Assembly: GCA_001795335.1 (NCBI GenBank)
Contig: MGOK01000063.1
Location: forward strand, 7,285-30,725
DNA: 23,441 bases
Direction: 5' to 3'
From: Chloroflexi bacterium RBG_19FT_COMBO_55_16
Lineage (GTDB): Bacteria; Chloroflexota; Anaerolineae; Anaerolineales; UBA4823
Positions 1-8,580 of this stretch are shown piece after piece. The notes beneath the pieces were generated by a model. That model saw only the letters and a program-made list of their open reading frames with translations. It searched no databases and was not told the origin of the DNA. Numbering within the stretch: position 1 is the first letter of the stretch; every line of letters begins with the position of its first letter. The position numbers and the translations under genes were made by a program.

Positions 1-794
1 ACCAATGGTTGGTAAACAATCAAGGCTGCGATTAACCGAGAGGCGGGGATTTCGGATGAATTAACCCATCCCGCCAGGTAATCTAGCACTGTCCCTGCAA
101 GCGCTCCCAGGCCTTCAGGGAACCGCAAGAATAAAGTCCCGGCCACCAGGATCGCCCCCCCACCTGCGAGCACGATAGCCCGCACGGCGTCAGCTCGAAC
201 TCTGACAGTCTCTGATACCCATACCTGATCCCAAGATCCCCGGCGAATAAGCAAGGTTCCCATTCCCACGGCAATTGCCAGCCCGAGTAACCCGTGCAAT
301 ACCGCTGGGCCGCTCAACAAGGCTAATCCCCCGAATAATCCAGCTAAAGCAGGCTTTCTTGCAATCCCGCATGCGATCGCCAGCAAGCCAAAGCCAACCG
401 ATAACATGGGTCCACCCACAAGACGGGAGGAGGTCACTAGCCCAGGATCCATCGCCAGACCAAAGGCGATCGCCAGAGCAGCGGGCCGGCCTAATTGCTT
501 TCTCAGGATAAACGGTAGAAATATCACCGCACTCCCCACCAGCGCTGGCCACAGCCGGGCTATAGCGTTGCTATTGCCAAACAAAAAGAATGTTGCTCCG
601 GTCAGAAGCGCATATCCCGGGCCAGGCCCAAGAACTGCCTGTTCCCCTCTGGATACCTGCAATGCCCTCAGTGCCCATTCCGCTTCATAGTCAGACAGTG
701 GAGCTGCTCCCAGGCGTAGCAGCCGCAACGCGAGGGCAAGAGCAACTGCCAACAGGAAAAGCCCTTGTTCTGTGTTAATCCGATTAATTTTCAT
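1..794 (-). CDS. GT39/PMT-like membrane glycosyltransferase, N-terminal part (runs off left edge)
   Basis: The frame stays open from an ATG at 794 to the window edge, giving 264 codons without a stop; the C-terminus is outside. The protein begins with a short basic stretch, then a hydrophobic helix (residues about 11-28), then the acidic motif SDYEAEW at residues 34-40. A first periplasmic loop with Asp/Glu after the first helix is typical of GT-C enzymes of the GT39 (PMT/ArnT-like) group, where it helps bind a polyprenyl-phosphate sugar and metal. More hydrophobic segments follow (for example the stretch around residues 85-100). Such enzymes move a sugar from a lipid carrier to an acceptor on the outer face of the membrane. 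The start lies 27 bases after the stop of the DUF2298 gene, so it is probably the last visible gene of the same operon. No clear Shine-Dalgarno is seen. The acceptor cannot be predicted, and the family call rests on the N-terminal part only. Confidence 0.75.
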   Translation of the reverse strand, partial: MKINRINTEQGLFLLAVALALALRLLRLGAAPLSDYEAEWALRALQVSRGEQAVLGPGPGYALLTGATFFLFGNSNAIARLWPALVGSAVIFLPFILRKQLGRPAALAIAFGLAMDPGLVTSSRLVGGPMLSVGFGLLAIACGIARKPALAGLFGGLALLSGPAVLHGLLGLAIAVGMGTLLIRRGSWDQVWVSETVRVRADAVRAIVLAGGGAILVAGTLFLRFPEGLGALAGTVLDYLAGWVNSSEIPASRLIAALIVYQPL

Positions 795-821
795 AGGCTC
801 AATTCGCCTGTATTATAACTT

Positions 822-3368
822 CTAAGGTTCTTCCGAAAGTACTTCGTAGATTGTCACCTGACCTTGTTTGAAAACCTCATCAAGGAAATTCACGAACTTT
901 ACCTCGTTTACGCGATAAGTGCTATGTTCTAAAGGTCCTACATAGACATACCTCACCTGGTAAAGTTTTAGCAGTTCTTTGACCTGATCCCAATCTCCAG
1001 AACGGTAGATGAGCTCGATGTCCCCCTGGCGGTTACCCATTTCCTCTCCGCCGCCCCGCCATTGGCTTTCGTGTCCAGGCCAACCGAGCACCGTAGGCTG
1101 GCCGCTGATTGTAGAGACTCGCGCGTAATCTGAGTAACTTCCCCCGACTGCTTCGAGAACTACTCCGGGAGGAGCCGAGCTTAACCATTCGATCGCTGCC
1201 ATCTCGTCTGGAGCCCGGCGCTCAAGAAAGGCGGTTCCATCAAGAGTAAACCCCTCAGTTGGACGGAAGTTGTTCGTTTTGTTCGGAAGGCTAAATAATG
1301 GATAAGCAAGCGCAACCCCCAGCAGGCTGATCAAGCCTATGGTAAGGATCTTCCCCCCCCAGCCGCGTAATTCATTTAATAGTACAGCTGTCCCATAAGC
1401 AGCTGCAATACCCCACAATAACCAGGCCTGGTAATAAAACTTAAAAATCGTATTCATCCGCCAACCGAACTGGTCGCGCAGATAAAAGAACTCTGTAGAT
1501 AATACCAGCATTGTACCTGCCAGGATCAGCAGAAGAGCAAAGGAGTGAGAAGGGGATAAGGGATAAGGGATTAAGGGGTCTTTTTGATGAGTTTCCACAC
1601 CTTTATTCCCCATCATTTTTTCCCGATCCCTACTTTTCGGTGAAAGTAATCCAAAAGTCATCCCAAGTAAAACTAATAATGTAACCCACCCAAGGGCAAT
1701 AAACCGCCGTGTAAAGGCTTGCCGGAGCAATTCTCCGGACAAGCTGCTTGCCCCTAACGAACTGCGGAAAAGATCCCCGAGCAAGGGCAAATTCATGATT
1801 AATAAGCCCAATAATAATGAAAAAAACCAAAAGATTAAAGTCACTCCGAGGGCTTGGATGAATCCATATCTCAGTGAAACCCCTAGGCGATTTTGCCCCC
1901 ATAGATAGATCAGAAAGGCAAACAAAGGGAGTAATAATGCCCCAAACATTACCCATAAGTGTGCCCCTCGGGTTGCATAAATCAGGTTTGGTAAGATCCC
2001 ACCAGCCTGGGAAGAAAATCCAAGATAGAAGGGCAGGTATAGCAGGATCCCGCTTAAACCAAGAGCCAGGCCCAGTGCAAGGGATTTTTTTACCAGTGCC
2101 CAGGTTGATGGACGATGCAAATCCGCTTCTCTGCCCTCCCCCTCCACCCTTCTGCCTTCATGCACCATCCTTCGTAAAATGTCTGCTGCACAAAATAATG
2201 CCACGTAGATCGGGAAATCCCACGTGTTCAAGAACGCCAATCCCCCCAGGATCAACGCTCCAAACGCCAGTGTTTGGAGACTTATATCCAGGCGAATACC
2301 CAACCAGTGGAACGATCCACGCCCACCTCCCAGGAATAAGTTGAGAGCCATCGCCATCGCCAGGAAAGCAAACGGCATCGCCAACACATGCGGGTGCAGA
2401 TCAGACAACAGGTATGAAAAAAACGGGAATTCGTCAATAATCTCTTTCCAATTACCCACCAGATCGTAATCCTGGACGACTCTGGATGCCCGCCACCACC
2501 ACAAGTAACGTGTTGGCAGCCAGGAAAAAGGTTCGGCAGGCGGCATGCTGAGTTCTTTCATATCTAACCAGGACCAAAATCGTGATGTAAGCTGGCCGGA
2601 AGGATCCTTGCTCCAGAAAAGACCGCGGGCGTGTAATACCTCCAGAAATCCCTCCAGGTTACTGACGATGAGCACAAAGAAAGGGCCCAGCAGTGCGGCT
2701 ACCGATCGTAGCCGCACTTTGGCAGCGCTCAGCTTTTCATCAACTCCTGTGGCCCCAAGTAAATCGTAGACCATCGCATAGGCCCCAGTTGCGCTCAATG
2801 CGAACACCAGTGAAATCCCCAGGTTGAAAGCCACGCTACCTGGGATGGAGGTCAACCTCGCCAACATGGCCATCAGCACATAGCCAAAATAATAATAAGA
2901 GATAGCATAGCCGGAAAGCCAGGGATCATGTGGCGGAAATTCAGGCGAACGCATGATGGCATTGATAAAGGCCAATTCCATCGGTTTCTCAGTGCCGGCG
3001 ATCTCAGGATTGGCTGCCCTGACAACCGCCCAACCGGCGAAGGTCAGGAAAAATAGCACTTCTACCGTCAATACCAGCCGACGACTTTGTCCCCACCATT
3101 CACGCAGCTCTGCTGGCGAAATCCTACGCAACTCCCAAAGTCCAAGCCCCACTACCAGGCTGAAAGTCAATATCAGGCCGCCGATATCATTCCGCAGGAC
3201 ACCAAGCGTTACTAATAACCAGAAAAAATAACCCCAAAGCAGTAGCCCCAGGGCACGACTTAGGGCATACCCCCGATCGGCCAGGGCAGGTAATAAGCGA
3301 AACGCCAACGGAAAAGTCGCCAGGCCGACCAATGAAGCGATGAGATACCAGAGGATAAATACAATCAT
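822..3368 (-). CDS. Stand-alone DUF2298 (YYY-domain) integral membrane protein
   Basis: This 848-residue, very hydrophobic protein carries the hallmark of the DUF2298/'Chlor_Arch_YYY' family: a loop with EKPMELAFINAI and FPPHDPW, followed by the Tyr-rich motif YAISYYYFGY near residue 157. The family is predicted to be GT-C-like membrane proteins of glycan assembly in Chloroflexota and archaea; the exact reaction is not established. The C-terminal part after the last membrane segment is soluble, with a STISGQPTVLGWPGHE region and VRYVYVGPLE; these align by eye with the C-terminus of the larger neighbour (3469-8520), so the two are paralogues. Two hydrophilic loops, near residues 398-415 and 580-610, coincide with 7-base tandem repeats in the DNA (around 2125-2173 and 1542-1635) and look like later insertions. 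The gene starts 100 bases after the upstream stop, in a spacer with two possible hairpins. The ATG at 3368 directly precedes a membrane segment and has only a weak ribosome binding site. Confidence 0.88.
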   Translation of the reverse strand: MIVFILWYLIASLVGLATFPLAFRLLPALADRGYALSRALGLLLWGYFFWLLVTLGVLRNDIGGLILTFSLVVGLGLWELRRISPAELREWWGQSRRLVLTVEVLFFLTFAGWAVVRAANPEIAGTEKPMELAFINAIMRSPEFPPHDPWLSGYAISYYYFGYVLMAMLARLTSIPGSVAFNLGISLVFALSATGAYAMVYDLLGATGVDEKLSAAKVRLRSVAALLGPFFVLIVSNLEGFLEVLHARGLFWSKDPSGQLTSRFWSWLDMKELSMPPAEPFSWLPTRYLWWWRASRVVQDYDLVGNWKEIIDEFPFFSYLLSDLHPHVLAMPFAFLAMAMALNLFLGGGRGSFHWLGIRLDISLQTLAFGALILGGLAFLNTWDFPIYVALFCAADILRRMVHEGRRVEGEGREADLHRPSTWALVKKSLALGLALGLSGILLYLPFYLGFSSQAGGILPNLIYATRGAHLWVMFGALLLPLFAFLIYLWGQNRLGVSLRYGFIQALGVTLIFWFFSLLLGLLIMNLPLLGDLFRSSLGASSLSGELLRQAFTRRFIALGWVTLLVLLGMTFGLLSPKSRDREKMMGNKGVETHQKDPLIPYPLSPSHSFALLLILAGTMLVLSTEFFYLRDQFGWRMNTIFKFYYQAWLLWGIAAAYGTAVLLNELRGWGGKILTIGLISLLGVALAYPLFSLPNKTNNFRPTEGFTLDGTAFLERRAPDEMAAIEWLSSAPPGVVLEAVGGSYSDYARVSTISGQPTVLGWPGHESQWRGGGEEMGNRQGDIELIYRSGDWDQVKELLKLYQVRYVYVGPLEHSTYRVNEVKFVNFLDEVFKQGQVTIYEVLSEEP
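1542..1578. repeat. Heptanucleotide tandem repeat inside the DUF2298 gene
   Basis: Two identical units GGATAAG at 1554-1567 are flanked in register by degenerate units (GAGAAGG before, GGATTAA after). On the coding strand it encodes the odd loop DPLIPYPLSPSHS. A more degenerate stretch with similar words continues to about 1635. Confidence 0.7.
2125..2173. repeat. Degenerate heptanucleotide repeat inside the DUF2298 gene (7 units)
   Basis: Seven in-register 7-base units, mostly ending in TTC or TCC; for example ACCCTTC at 2146-2152 is followed by TGCCTTC, and ATCCTTC closes the run. The words TGCCTTC and ATCCTTC recur at 5337-5371. The coded loop is the charged VHEGRRVEGEGRE. Confidence 0.6.
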
Positions 3369-3423
3369 ACTGAATAAAAAGTTCTCAGAATTCAGTTTCA
3401 GTTGTTAGAGCCTTTACTAACAA
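3369..3423. repeat. Two inverted repeats in the spacer before the stand-alone DUF2298 gene
   Basis: ACTGAAT (3369-3375) pairs with ATTCAGT (3390-3396), 14-base loop, touching the start codon. TTGTTAG (3402-3408) pairs with CTAACAA (3417-3423), 8-base loop. Both stems are 7 bp and AT-rich. They could form in the mRNA leader and affect initiation, but neither has a terminator-like T run on the coding strand. Confidence 0.35.
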
Positions 3424-3468
3424 GTTAAACCGATCTACTCCAAATCTAAATAGTTTCTCCTAAACTGA

Positions 3469-6400
3469 TTACTGATGATTTAATACTTCGTAAATTACCG
3501 TATCATCAACGCGAAAAACCTCTTGCCACATGAAACCGTCCAATTGTTCGTACTTATCCAGGCCGGGGCCTGGATACAAGGCGCGTTCCAGTTGTCCAAC
3601 TATGATGTAGCGCACGCCGTATTTTTGTATGAAGTTTTTCACTTGTTGAACATCAGATGTCAGGTAAAACTCATTAACATCTGTGACCCGCGTGGGGACC
3701 GCCGCTTCAGAAGCGCGAGCACGCTGCTGGCGTTGGTGCCAGTTCCAACCGATCACGTTAGGTAAGCCAGTATAGATCGTAATGCGCGTGCCCCAATGGT
3801 ATTCCACCATATTACCTTCCACGATCACCGGCGAACCCTTCACATTCTCCTGCAACCAACGGATGGCGTCATAATCCTGGCTTAAATCCATGGTGGTATT
3901 TAGGTCATCATAGGTCGCGTATTGCATGTAGGACATACCATCCAGTGTATGCGGCGCTTCAGGTGAAATGCGGTCCTTGATTTTCGCCATCGCACCCATC
4001 ACCGGGTACAGGGCTGCTGAGGCGACAAGCACCAAGAATGCCAACTGCCATCCAAAACGCCATGAGGCCAACCATTTCGGTAGGGCTAGTATCAGCCAGC
4101 CTAGAGAAACTGCCGCGCTCAAGGAAAATAAGGTCCATGACTGCTGGTAGAACCTGAAGACCGTGTTCATGCGCCCAATGTCGCCACGCAACACAATCAC
4201 TTCAACAAGCAGAGTGAGCAATAAGCCGACACCGATCATGAATAGAGTGATGCGCCTGGTATCAGGTATACCTGGTCGCAATAGTAACACTCCTGACCAG
4301 GCAGCCAGCGGTAGGACTAGCCATGCCATGCTAACCTTAAAAACGGTTTGCAATATGAATATCCAGGCAAGGAGTAAAGCCAGGCTTCCGTAAATCAAGC
4401 CGCGATAGGGCTGTAGTTTGCGCAGCGCTGATAAGGGCGTACTAGCCATCCAGTCACGCGTTTCCCAGATCATCCAGGAAATGATTATAAATAGAAAAAG
4501 GCCCCAATGAGTCAAATAAGACCAGAAAGGCGTGTGAGTACCCTTCCAGATATCCACAGCCGTATAGCTCAGGACATACCAACGCGCATATGGATGGAAG
4601 AGCAATATCACCAGGCCCGTCAACAGACCCATAGCAGCCAGGGCAACAAGTGCCCGTCTGACATTGGTCGCCAAACCAGAGAATAAACCCTGGAAACTAA
4701 GTTCGGGCCGATAATTCCGCCAGATCGAGTACCCCGTCGCCAGGATGCCGAGGGCAAAGTAGGTAGGTAAATCCCAAGTATGGGTCGGGCGCAATGCACC
4801 GATAGCCAGACCACCTAACAGAAACCCTATCCCAATTTGAAGCGGCGAGCGGCGGGCAGTTCCCATATTACCTGGTTTCCAGGCGCGCCCCAACACCATT
4901 GAAAGTGCCCAGGACAGCGCTAGCAGCGTTAAAGGTAGGGCAAATAGGTTAGCATGTGGATCGCCGTATAGCACCGTAAAAAAGGGGAATTCTGTGATCG
5001 GCTCCACCTCGTTTGGAGCCGGGATGGCGCGGCTGGGAATCCAATACCAATCCGGTAGGCCAAATGGCAGCGAAATCCCTTGCATGGCCAAGAAAGCCCC
5101 TTTCACCGTCCAAACAAACCGCACCAACAAACCAACCCCCTCGATGTTTCCTCCCGGAGCTGCCAGGCGTTGGTAGCCCTGGAAGATCATACGCACAATC
5201 CCCAGATTCCCAAGTACCGCCATACCCAGTGCAGCCGCAATCGCGGGCATAAAGGATGAAGGATAAAGGATGAATCTCCTCTTTGGCCGATCTTCATCTA
5301 ATATCAAGTCGGGCTCAGCCTCAGGGCGCAGCCGAATGCCTTCATTATTCATGCTCCCGCTTTCATCCTTCGAGGAGAGGTTCCACCCAATCGAGAACGC
5401 CCCCGTGGCGATCAGGCTAAAGATTGTTGGCAGGATCAAGTTATAGGCCACCGATGGTACAATGCCGAGCCATTTAACCAATACACCTACCAAAACATAA
5501 CCATAGTAGTAATAATTGATATAACCACCAGCAAACCACGGGTCGTAAGGCGGAAAGGTTGTGCTCTTAAGCACCGCATTGAAATACGAGAAGTCCATCG
5601 GCTTCTCACCGCCTTTCCAGGGATGCCAGAGATCCGGGTTTCCCAGGCGGATGAGTAAATCGAAGATAAAGAACGCCAGGAATAACCCCTCTACGACCAG
5701 AAAATAACGGCGACGCTCATGCCATTCTCGACGTAGTCCCTCTCGCTGTCGATACACTAGATATGCCGCGACTAACGCCATCACTCCAATCATGGCAGTG
5801 ATCGTCAGGCGAGTGAATGGCACGCCGAGCGAACCCGCCAACCACACCAGATAAGATAATAGTAATATTCCGGCTGTGCGCGCCAAAGGATAACCGTTGT
5901 CGGATAAACCCGGCATGGCAAAGCGCAACAAAGGATAAGTCAAGAATCCTAAGAAGGCGACCGCCAGGTACCACACGATAAGACCAAGCACAGGCCAACG
6001 GTTCTGCCAGGCGTCTGTGTCGAATAGTTCTGACCATGTGCCACCGGCTTGCTGGATAGCCAACTGCCCTGGGGGGAGCATCATATCAGATGGAAGCGAT
6101 CCGGCTTTCTTTGGAGTGACATGCACAACCCTGGAAAGATCAACAGCGCCCAATATCGAGCGCACTTGTTCAGAACTGTAATCCGGTAACTTCTTGAATA
6201 TAAATACCTTCGGATGGTCGTAAACGGTAAAAGCTTCTTCAGCGAATTGATCGTTGATGCTCCAGGGTCCGAATGTTGGATCAGACTGAAACACCTTGAC
6301 CAGGTCAAAGCCCAAGGTGCCCTGGAAGTCGCCTGGCTTGGCCACGTTATAACACCACTCAATCGTGCGATCCGGTGAACAGCCCAACAAATTGCGGTAG

Positions 6401-8520
6401 TACTCGATGTTCATTGGAAAGCGTTCAGGTAGGCGCGGCAATGACCCCCACTGCCGGTTGGAGCTGATCAGGATGTAATCCGATTGGTCCAAAATATCAA
6501 TAAACCTGGCCAACTTGCTCGGGTTATCATCCTCGTACATATCGAAATTCAGGCCGGTTGGATAGATCCCACCATAGCCATCATACCCATCCAGGCGAAC
6601 AGGTAATCCGTCATCCCAGGCGCCCTCGTTGGCGACCGCTGCACCTTTGAGCGCGACACCGTTTCCGGTACCGCCATATCCGATTGTTAGATAGTAAGTT
6701 TCGCCCTTGTTGACAATGACTGGATTGCTTAATTCAAGGTTGTGTGTCGAGAGTTGAGAGCCCCCCTGTCCGGTTAAATCAACATGTATTGTAGCTGTCG
6801 CCAGCGGATTTCCACCATCCGGTTGAGAAGACAGGATCAGGTTGAGCACCCCAAGAATGGGCTTTGGGTTTATCAATCCTTCATCAGGGTTAGGGTCGAC
6901 AATTTTCCCCAGACGGATTTCTGAAACCGTCCCAGTTCGCGCGGCTGTAAAACCGCCCAAGAAAGGCAGCTCCGGGTGAATCACGTAATCATAAGGAAAA
7001 GGCAGCGGTTGGTTGTAAAGTCCCTGGTCTGTCTGAACCGCTACATTAATCGGTCCTGGGATATTCTGGTAAATCCAACGTGAGGCCTCTACTCGCGTGA
7101 TTGGGCGAAGGTAAATGGTTGAGAAAGCAAAAGCATAGATAGCAGTCGCAAAAAGAACAAAGCCGCCAATGAGGATGCCAAGAATCTGTAGCCACTTGCT
7201 AGCGACCAATGACTTCCATCCCCCGTCTCCTGTTCTCCGTCTTTCTTCCCCTTTCCTTTTCCCCCAATCATATAGCCGCACCACCGCCCAGGCCGCAAAG
7301 ATCGCCAGTGTCGGGTAAACCAGGAGCTGGTAGCGCATCGAAGGGTTGAAGACTAACGACTGCCAGGTAAAATAAACCGCCGTCCATCCCCAGATCAACA
7401 CATGCTGCCGCCAATCTCCCTTCAAGATCCGCCAACTTGCCCACAGGAAGCCAGCCCATGCCAATAAACCCAAGGGCAATCCAAGTCCCCAATCAACCAT
7501 ATTCTCCCACGCAAACCATACTGGCCGGCGCGCCCATTGTATTGCAGGTGGGAAATCGACATCCCCGCTTGCCAGGTTACTCAATTCCTTCAAATTTGCT
7601 ATCCAGGCCGGATTTGGTCTCAATCCAAAAAAACCAGGGCCACTGAAAGCGTAAGGTTGAAAAACGCGGAAGACCAGCAGGCTCACCAACCCTGCCACCG
7701 CTAGATATCCCAAAGCTCTTAAAACGATCTGCTGCCGCTCATCTTTTACCCCGTTATAGCGAACCAAAAACGCCACCGGTAAGAGCAAGGCCAGGAGGCC
7801 AGCGCTGACCTTTGATGCGGCTGCCATCCCCAGTGCAACACCAAATCCCAGGCTGAGCAAGAAAAGTGGACTGGATATGAAGCGTGATGCGTGAAACGTT
7901 ATACGTGGTGAAAAACCGACAGCCGGCTGCTGACTACCGACGGTTGATTCCACACTATCCTTATCTATTGCCCCTCGACTCTCCACTCCCACCCTCACTG
8001 CGAAATAGATGGACAAGATGGTGAAAAAGGTTGTGAAAGTGTCCATGGTAAAGAAATGGGCATGTTGAATCTGGAGCACAGCGAGCGCCGAAAAAGCCGC
8101 TCCCAGCAATCCCACCCGTCTGTTGTAAACATGCTCCCCAACCAGATACACCAGGAACACCGTAGCCAGGTCAAACAATGCCGAGAGCATTCGACCGACG
8201 TTCGTCATTTCGTTAAATCCAGAATGACCGTACACCCACTCGACAATGTAACGGGCAAGGAACATCGGCAGGGTTCCATACACATAAAAGCCATGCCCCC
8301 GGTTGTGAGGGTTCAAACTCGAATTGGCGGTGTCCCAATAAGCGGACAGGCTCTCCACCGGTGAGATATCAGTCCCCACCCATACCAAAAAGCGCTCATC
8401 TGGATGAAGGTACTGGTATTCCCCCCACCGGATTCCCACAAAACGCAAATAAGCTCCAACCAGCAGTACGCCGATTAGCAAGAGTATGGGATAAAGGGAG
8501 GTCCTTTTAAGTTTATTCAC
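3469..8520 (-). CDS. GT39/PMT-like domain fused to a DUF2298 (YYY) domain, 1683-residue membrane protein
   Basis: The N-terminal half resembles GT39/PMT mannosyltransferases: first helix at residues about 9-26, then HPDE at 39-42 in the first outside loop, then many membrane segments. Residues about 480-800 form a hydrophilic, beta-rich, probably extracytoplasmic region ending near DQSDYILISSNRQWGSLP and HPKVFIFKK. From about residue 843 the DUF2298 domain begins, with EKPMDFSYFNAV, FPPYDPWFAGG and the motif YINYYYYGYV near residue 1000, then more membrane segments and a soluble tail with VRYIIVGQLERALYPG. Fusions of this kind are a recognised class of the YYY family. The likely role is sugar transfer from a lipid carrier during envelope glycan or glycoprotein assembly, with the DUF2298 half of unknown mechanism. 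The start is GTG at 8520; no earlier in-frame start is favoured. Three loops coincide with 7-base tandem repeats (7194-7256, 7879-7948 and 5249-5371) and look like in-frame insertions. Confidence 0.88.
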   Translation of the reverse strand: MNKLKRTSLYPILLLIGVLLVGAYLRFVGIRWGEYQYLHPDERFLVWVGTDISPVESLSAYWDTANSSLNPHNRGHGFYVYGTLPMFLARYIVEWVYGHSGFNEMTNVGRMLSALFDLATVFLVYLVGEHVYNRRVGLLGAAFSALAVLQIQHAHFFTMDTFTTFFTILSIYFAVRVGVESRGAIDKDSVESTVGSQQPAVGFSPRITFHASRFISSPLFLLSLGFGVALGMAAASKVSAGLLALLLPVAFLVRYNGVKDERQQIVLRALGYLAVAGLVSLLVFRVFQPYAFSGPGFFGLRPNPAWIANLKELSNLASGDVDFPPAIQWARRPVWFAWENMVDWGLGLPLGLLAWAGFLWASWRILKGDWRQHVLIWGWTAVYFTWQSLVFNPSMRYQLLVYPTLAIFAAWAVVRLYDWGKRKGEERRRTGDGGWKSLVASKWLQILGILIGGFVLFATAIYAFAFSTIYLRPITRVEASRWIYQNIPGPINVAVQTDQGLYNQPLPFPYDYVIHPELPFLGGFTAARTGTVSEIRLGKIVDPNPDEGLINPKPILGVLNLILSSQPDGGNPLATATIHVDLTGQGGSQLSTHNLELSNPVIVNKGETYYLTIGYGGTGNGVALKGAAVANEGAWDDGLPVRLDGYDGYGGIYPTGLNFDMYEDDNPSKLARFIDILDQSDYILISSNRQWGSLPRLPERFPMNIEYYRNLLGCSPDRTIEWCYNVAKPGDFQGTLGFDLVKVFQSDPTFGPWSINDQFAEEAFTVYDHPKVFIFKKLPDYSSEQVRSILGAVDLSRVVHVTPKKAGSLPSDMMLPPGQLAIQQAGGTWSELFDTDAWQNRWPVLGLIVWYLAVAFLGFLTYPLLRFAMPGLSDNGYPLARTAGILLLSYLVWLAGSLGVPFTRLTITAMIGVMALVAAYLVYRQREGLRREWHERRRYFLVVEGLFLAFFIFDLLIRLGNPDLWHPWKGGEKPMDFSYFNAVLKSTTFPPYDPWFAGGYINYYYYGYVLVGVLVKWLGIVPSVAYNLILPTIFSLIATGAFSIGWNLSSKDESGSMNNEGIRLRPEAEPDLILDEDRPKRRFILYPSSFMPAIAAALGMAVLGNLGIVRMIFQGYQRLAAPGGNIEGVGLLVRFVWTVKGAFLAMQGISLPFGLPDWYWIPSRAIPAPNEVEPITEFPFFTVLYGDPHANLFALPLTLLALSWALSMVLGRAWKPGNMGTARRSPLQIGIGFLLGGLAIGALRPTHTWDLPTYFALGILATGYSIWRNYRPELSFQGLFSGLATNVRRALVALAAMGLLTGLVILLFHPYARWYVLSYTAVDIWKGTHTPFWSYLTHWGLFLFIIISWMIWETRDWMASTPLSALRKLQPYRGLIYGSLALLLAWIFILQTVFKVSMAWLVLPLAAWSGVLLLRPGIPDTRRITLFMIGVGLLLTLLVEVIVLRGDIGRMNTVFRFYQQSWTLFSLSAAVSLGWLILALPKWLASWRFGWQLAFLVLVASAALYPVMGAMAKIKDRISPEAPHTLDGMSYMQYATYDDLNTTMDLSQDYDAIRWLQENVKGSPVIVEGNMVEYHWGTRITIYTGLPNVIGWNWHQRQQRARASEAAVPTRVTDVNEFYLTSDVQQVKNFIQKYGVRYIIVGQLERALYPGPGLDKYEQLDGFMWQEVFRVDDTVIYEVLNHQ
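5249..5276. repeat. Heptanucleotide tandem repeat inside the GT39-DUF2298 gene (4 units)
   Basis: ATAAAGG and ATGAAGG alternate in exact 7-base register; the fourth unit diverges at its last two bases. On the coding strand it gives the segment FILYPSSFM, directly before a membrane helix. Confidence 0.75.
5337..5371. repeat. Degenerate heptanucleotide repeat inside the GT39-DUF2298 gene (5 units)
   Basis: Five in-register units begin with TGCCTTC and end with ATCCTTC, sharing words with the repeat at 2125-2173. It encodes the hydrophilic stretch SSKDESGSMNNEG. With the repeat at 5249-5276 it brackets one loop of the membrane domain. Confidence 0.6.
7194..7256. repeat. Degenerate heptanucleotide repeat inside the GT39-DUF2298 gene
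   Basis: About nine units keep a 7-base register from 7194, among them AGCGACC followed by AATGACT, and CCCGTCT near TCCGTCT. The coded segment is a basic, low-complexity loop (KRKGEERRRTGDGG) between two membrane helices. Confidence 0.6.
7879..7948. repeat. Composite heptanucleotide repeat inside the GT39-DUF2298 gene (10 units)
   Basis: Ten units hold one 7-base register over 70 bases. The first four end in CGT (for example GAAGCGT then GATGCGT); later ones share an xCCGAC core (AACCGAC at 7914-7920, TACCGAC at 7935-7941). The coded loop, including VGSQQPAVGFSPRITFHASR, breaks an otherwise hydrophobic region. Confidence 0.7.
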
Positions 8521-8559
8521 TCGAATCTATGGACTAATTTCATTGTCTACTTTGTCAAC

Positions 8560-8580
8560 ATTCACGCTTCATGCTTCATG
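8560..8580. repeat. Short heptanucleotide repeat across a gene junction
   Basis: Two identical units CTTCATG (8567-8580) follow ATTCACG in register. The TGA stop of the GT39-like gene (8576-8578) lies inside the second copy, so the repeat contributes the end of one gene and part of the spacer to the next. Confidence 0.6.

Noticed and set aside
83..552. Two minus-strand open frames at the left edge (63 and 120 codons)
   Set aside because: They are in a different frame from the open GT39-like gene that covers the whole region to 794 and has clear membrane segments.
1874..2344. Plus-strand open frame of 156 codons
   Set aside because: It is antisense to the DUF2298 gene; its Pro-rich composition is what a hydrophobic gene gives on the other strand.
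8553..8558. Perfect TTGACA on the minus strand before the GT39-DUF2298 gene
   Set aside because: No acceptable -10 hexamer lies 16-18 bases downstream, and the site is inside an apparent operon and next to a repeat.
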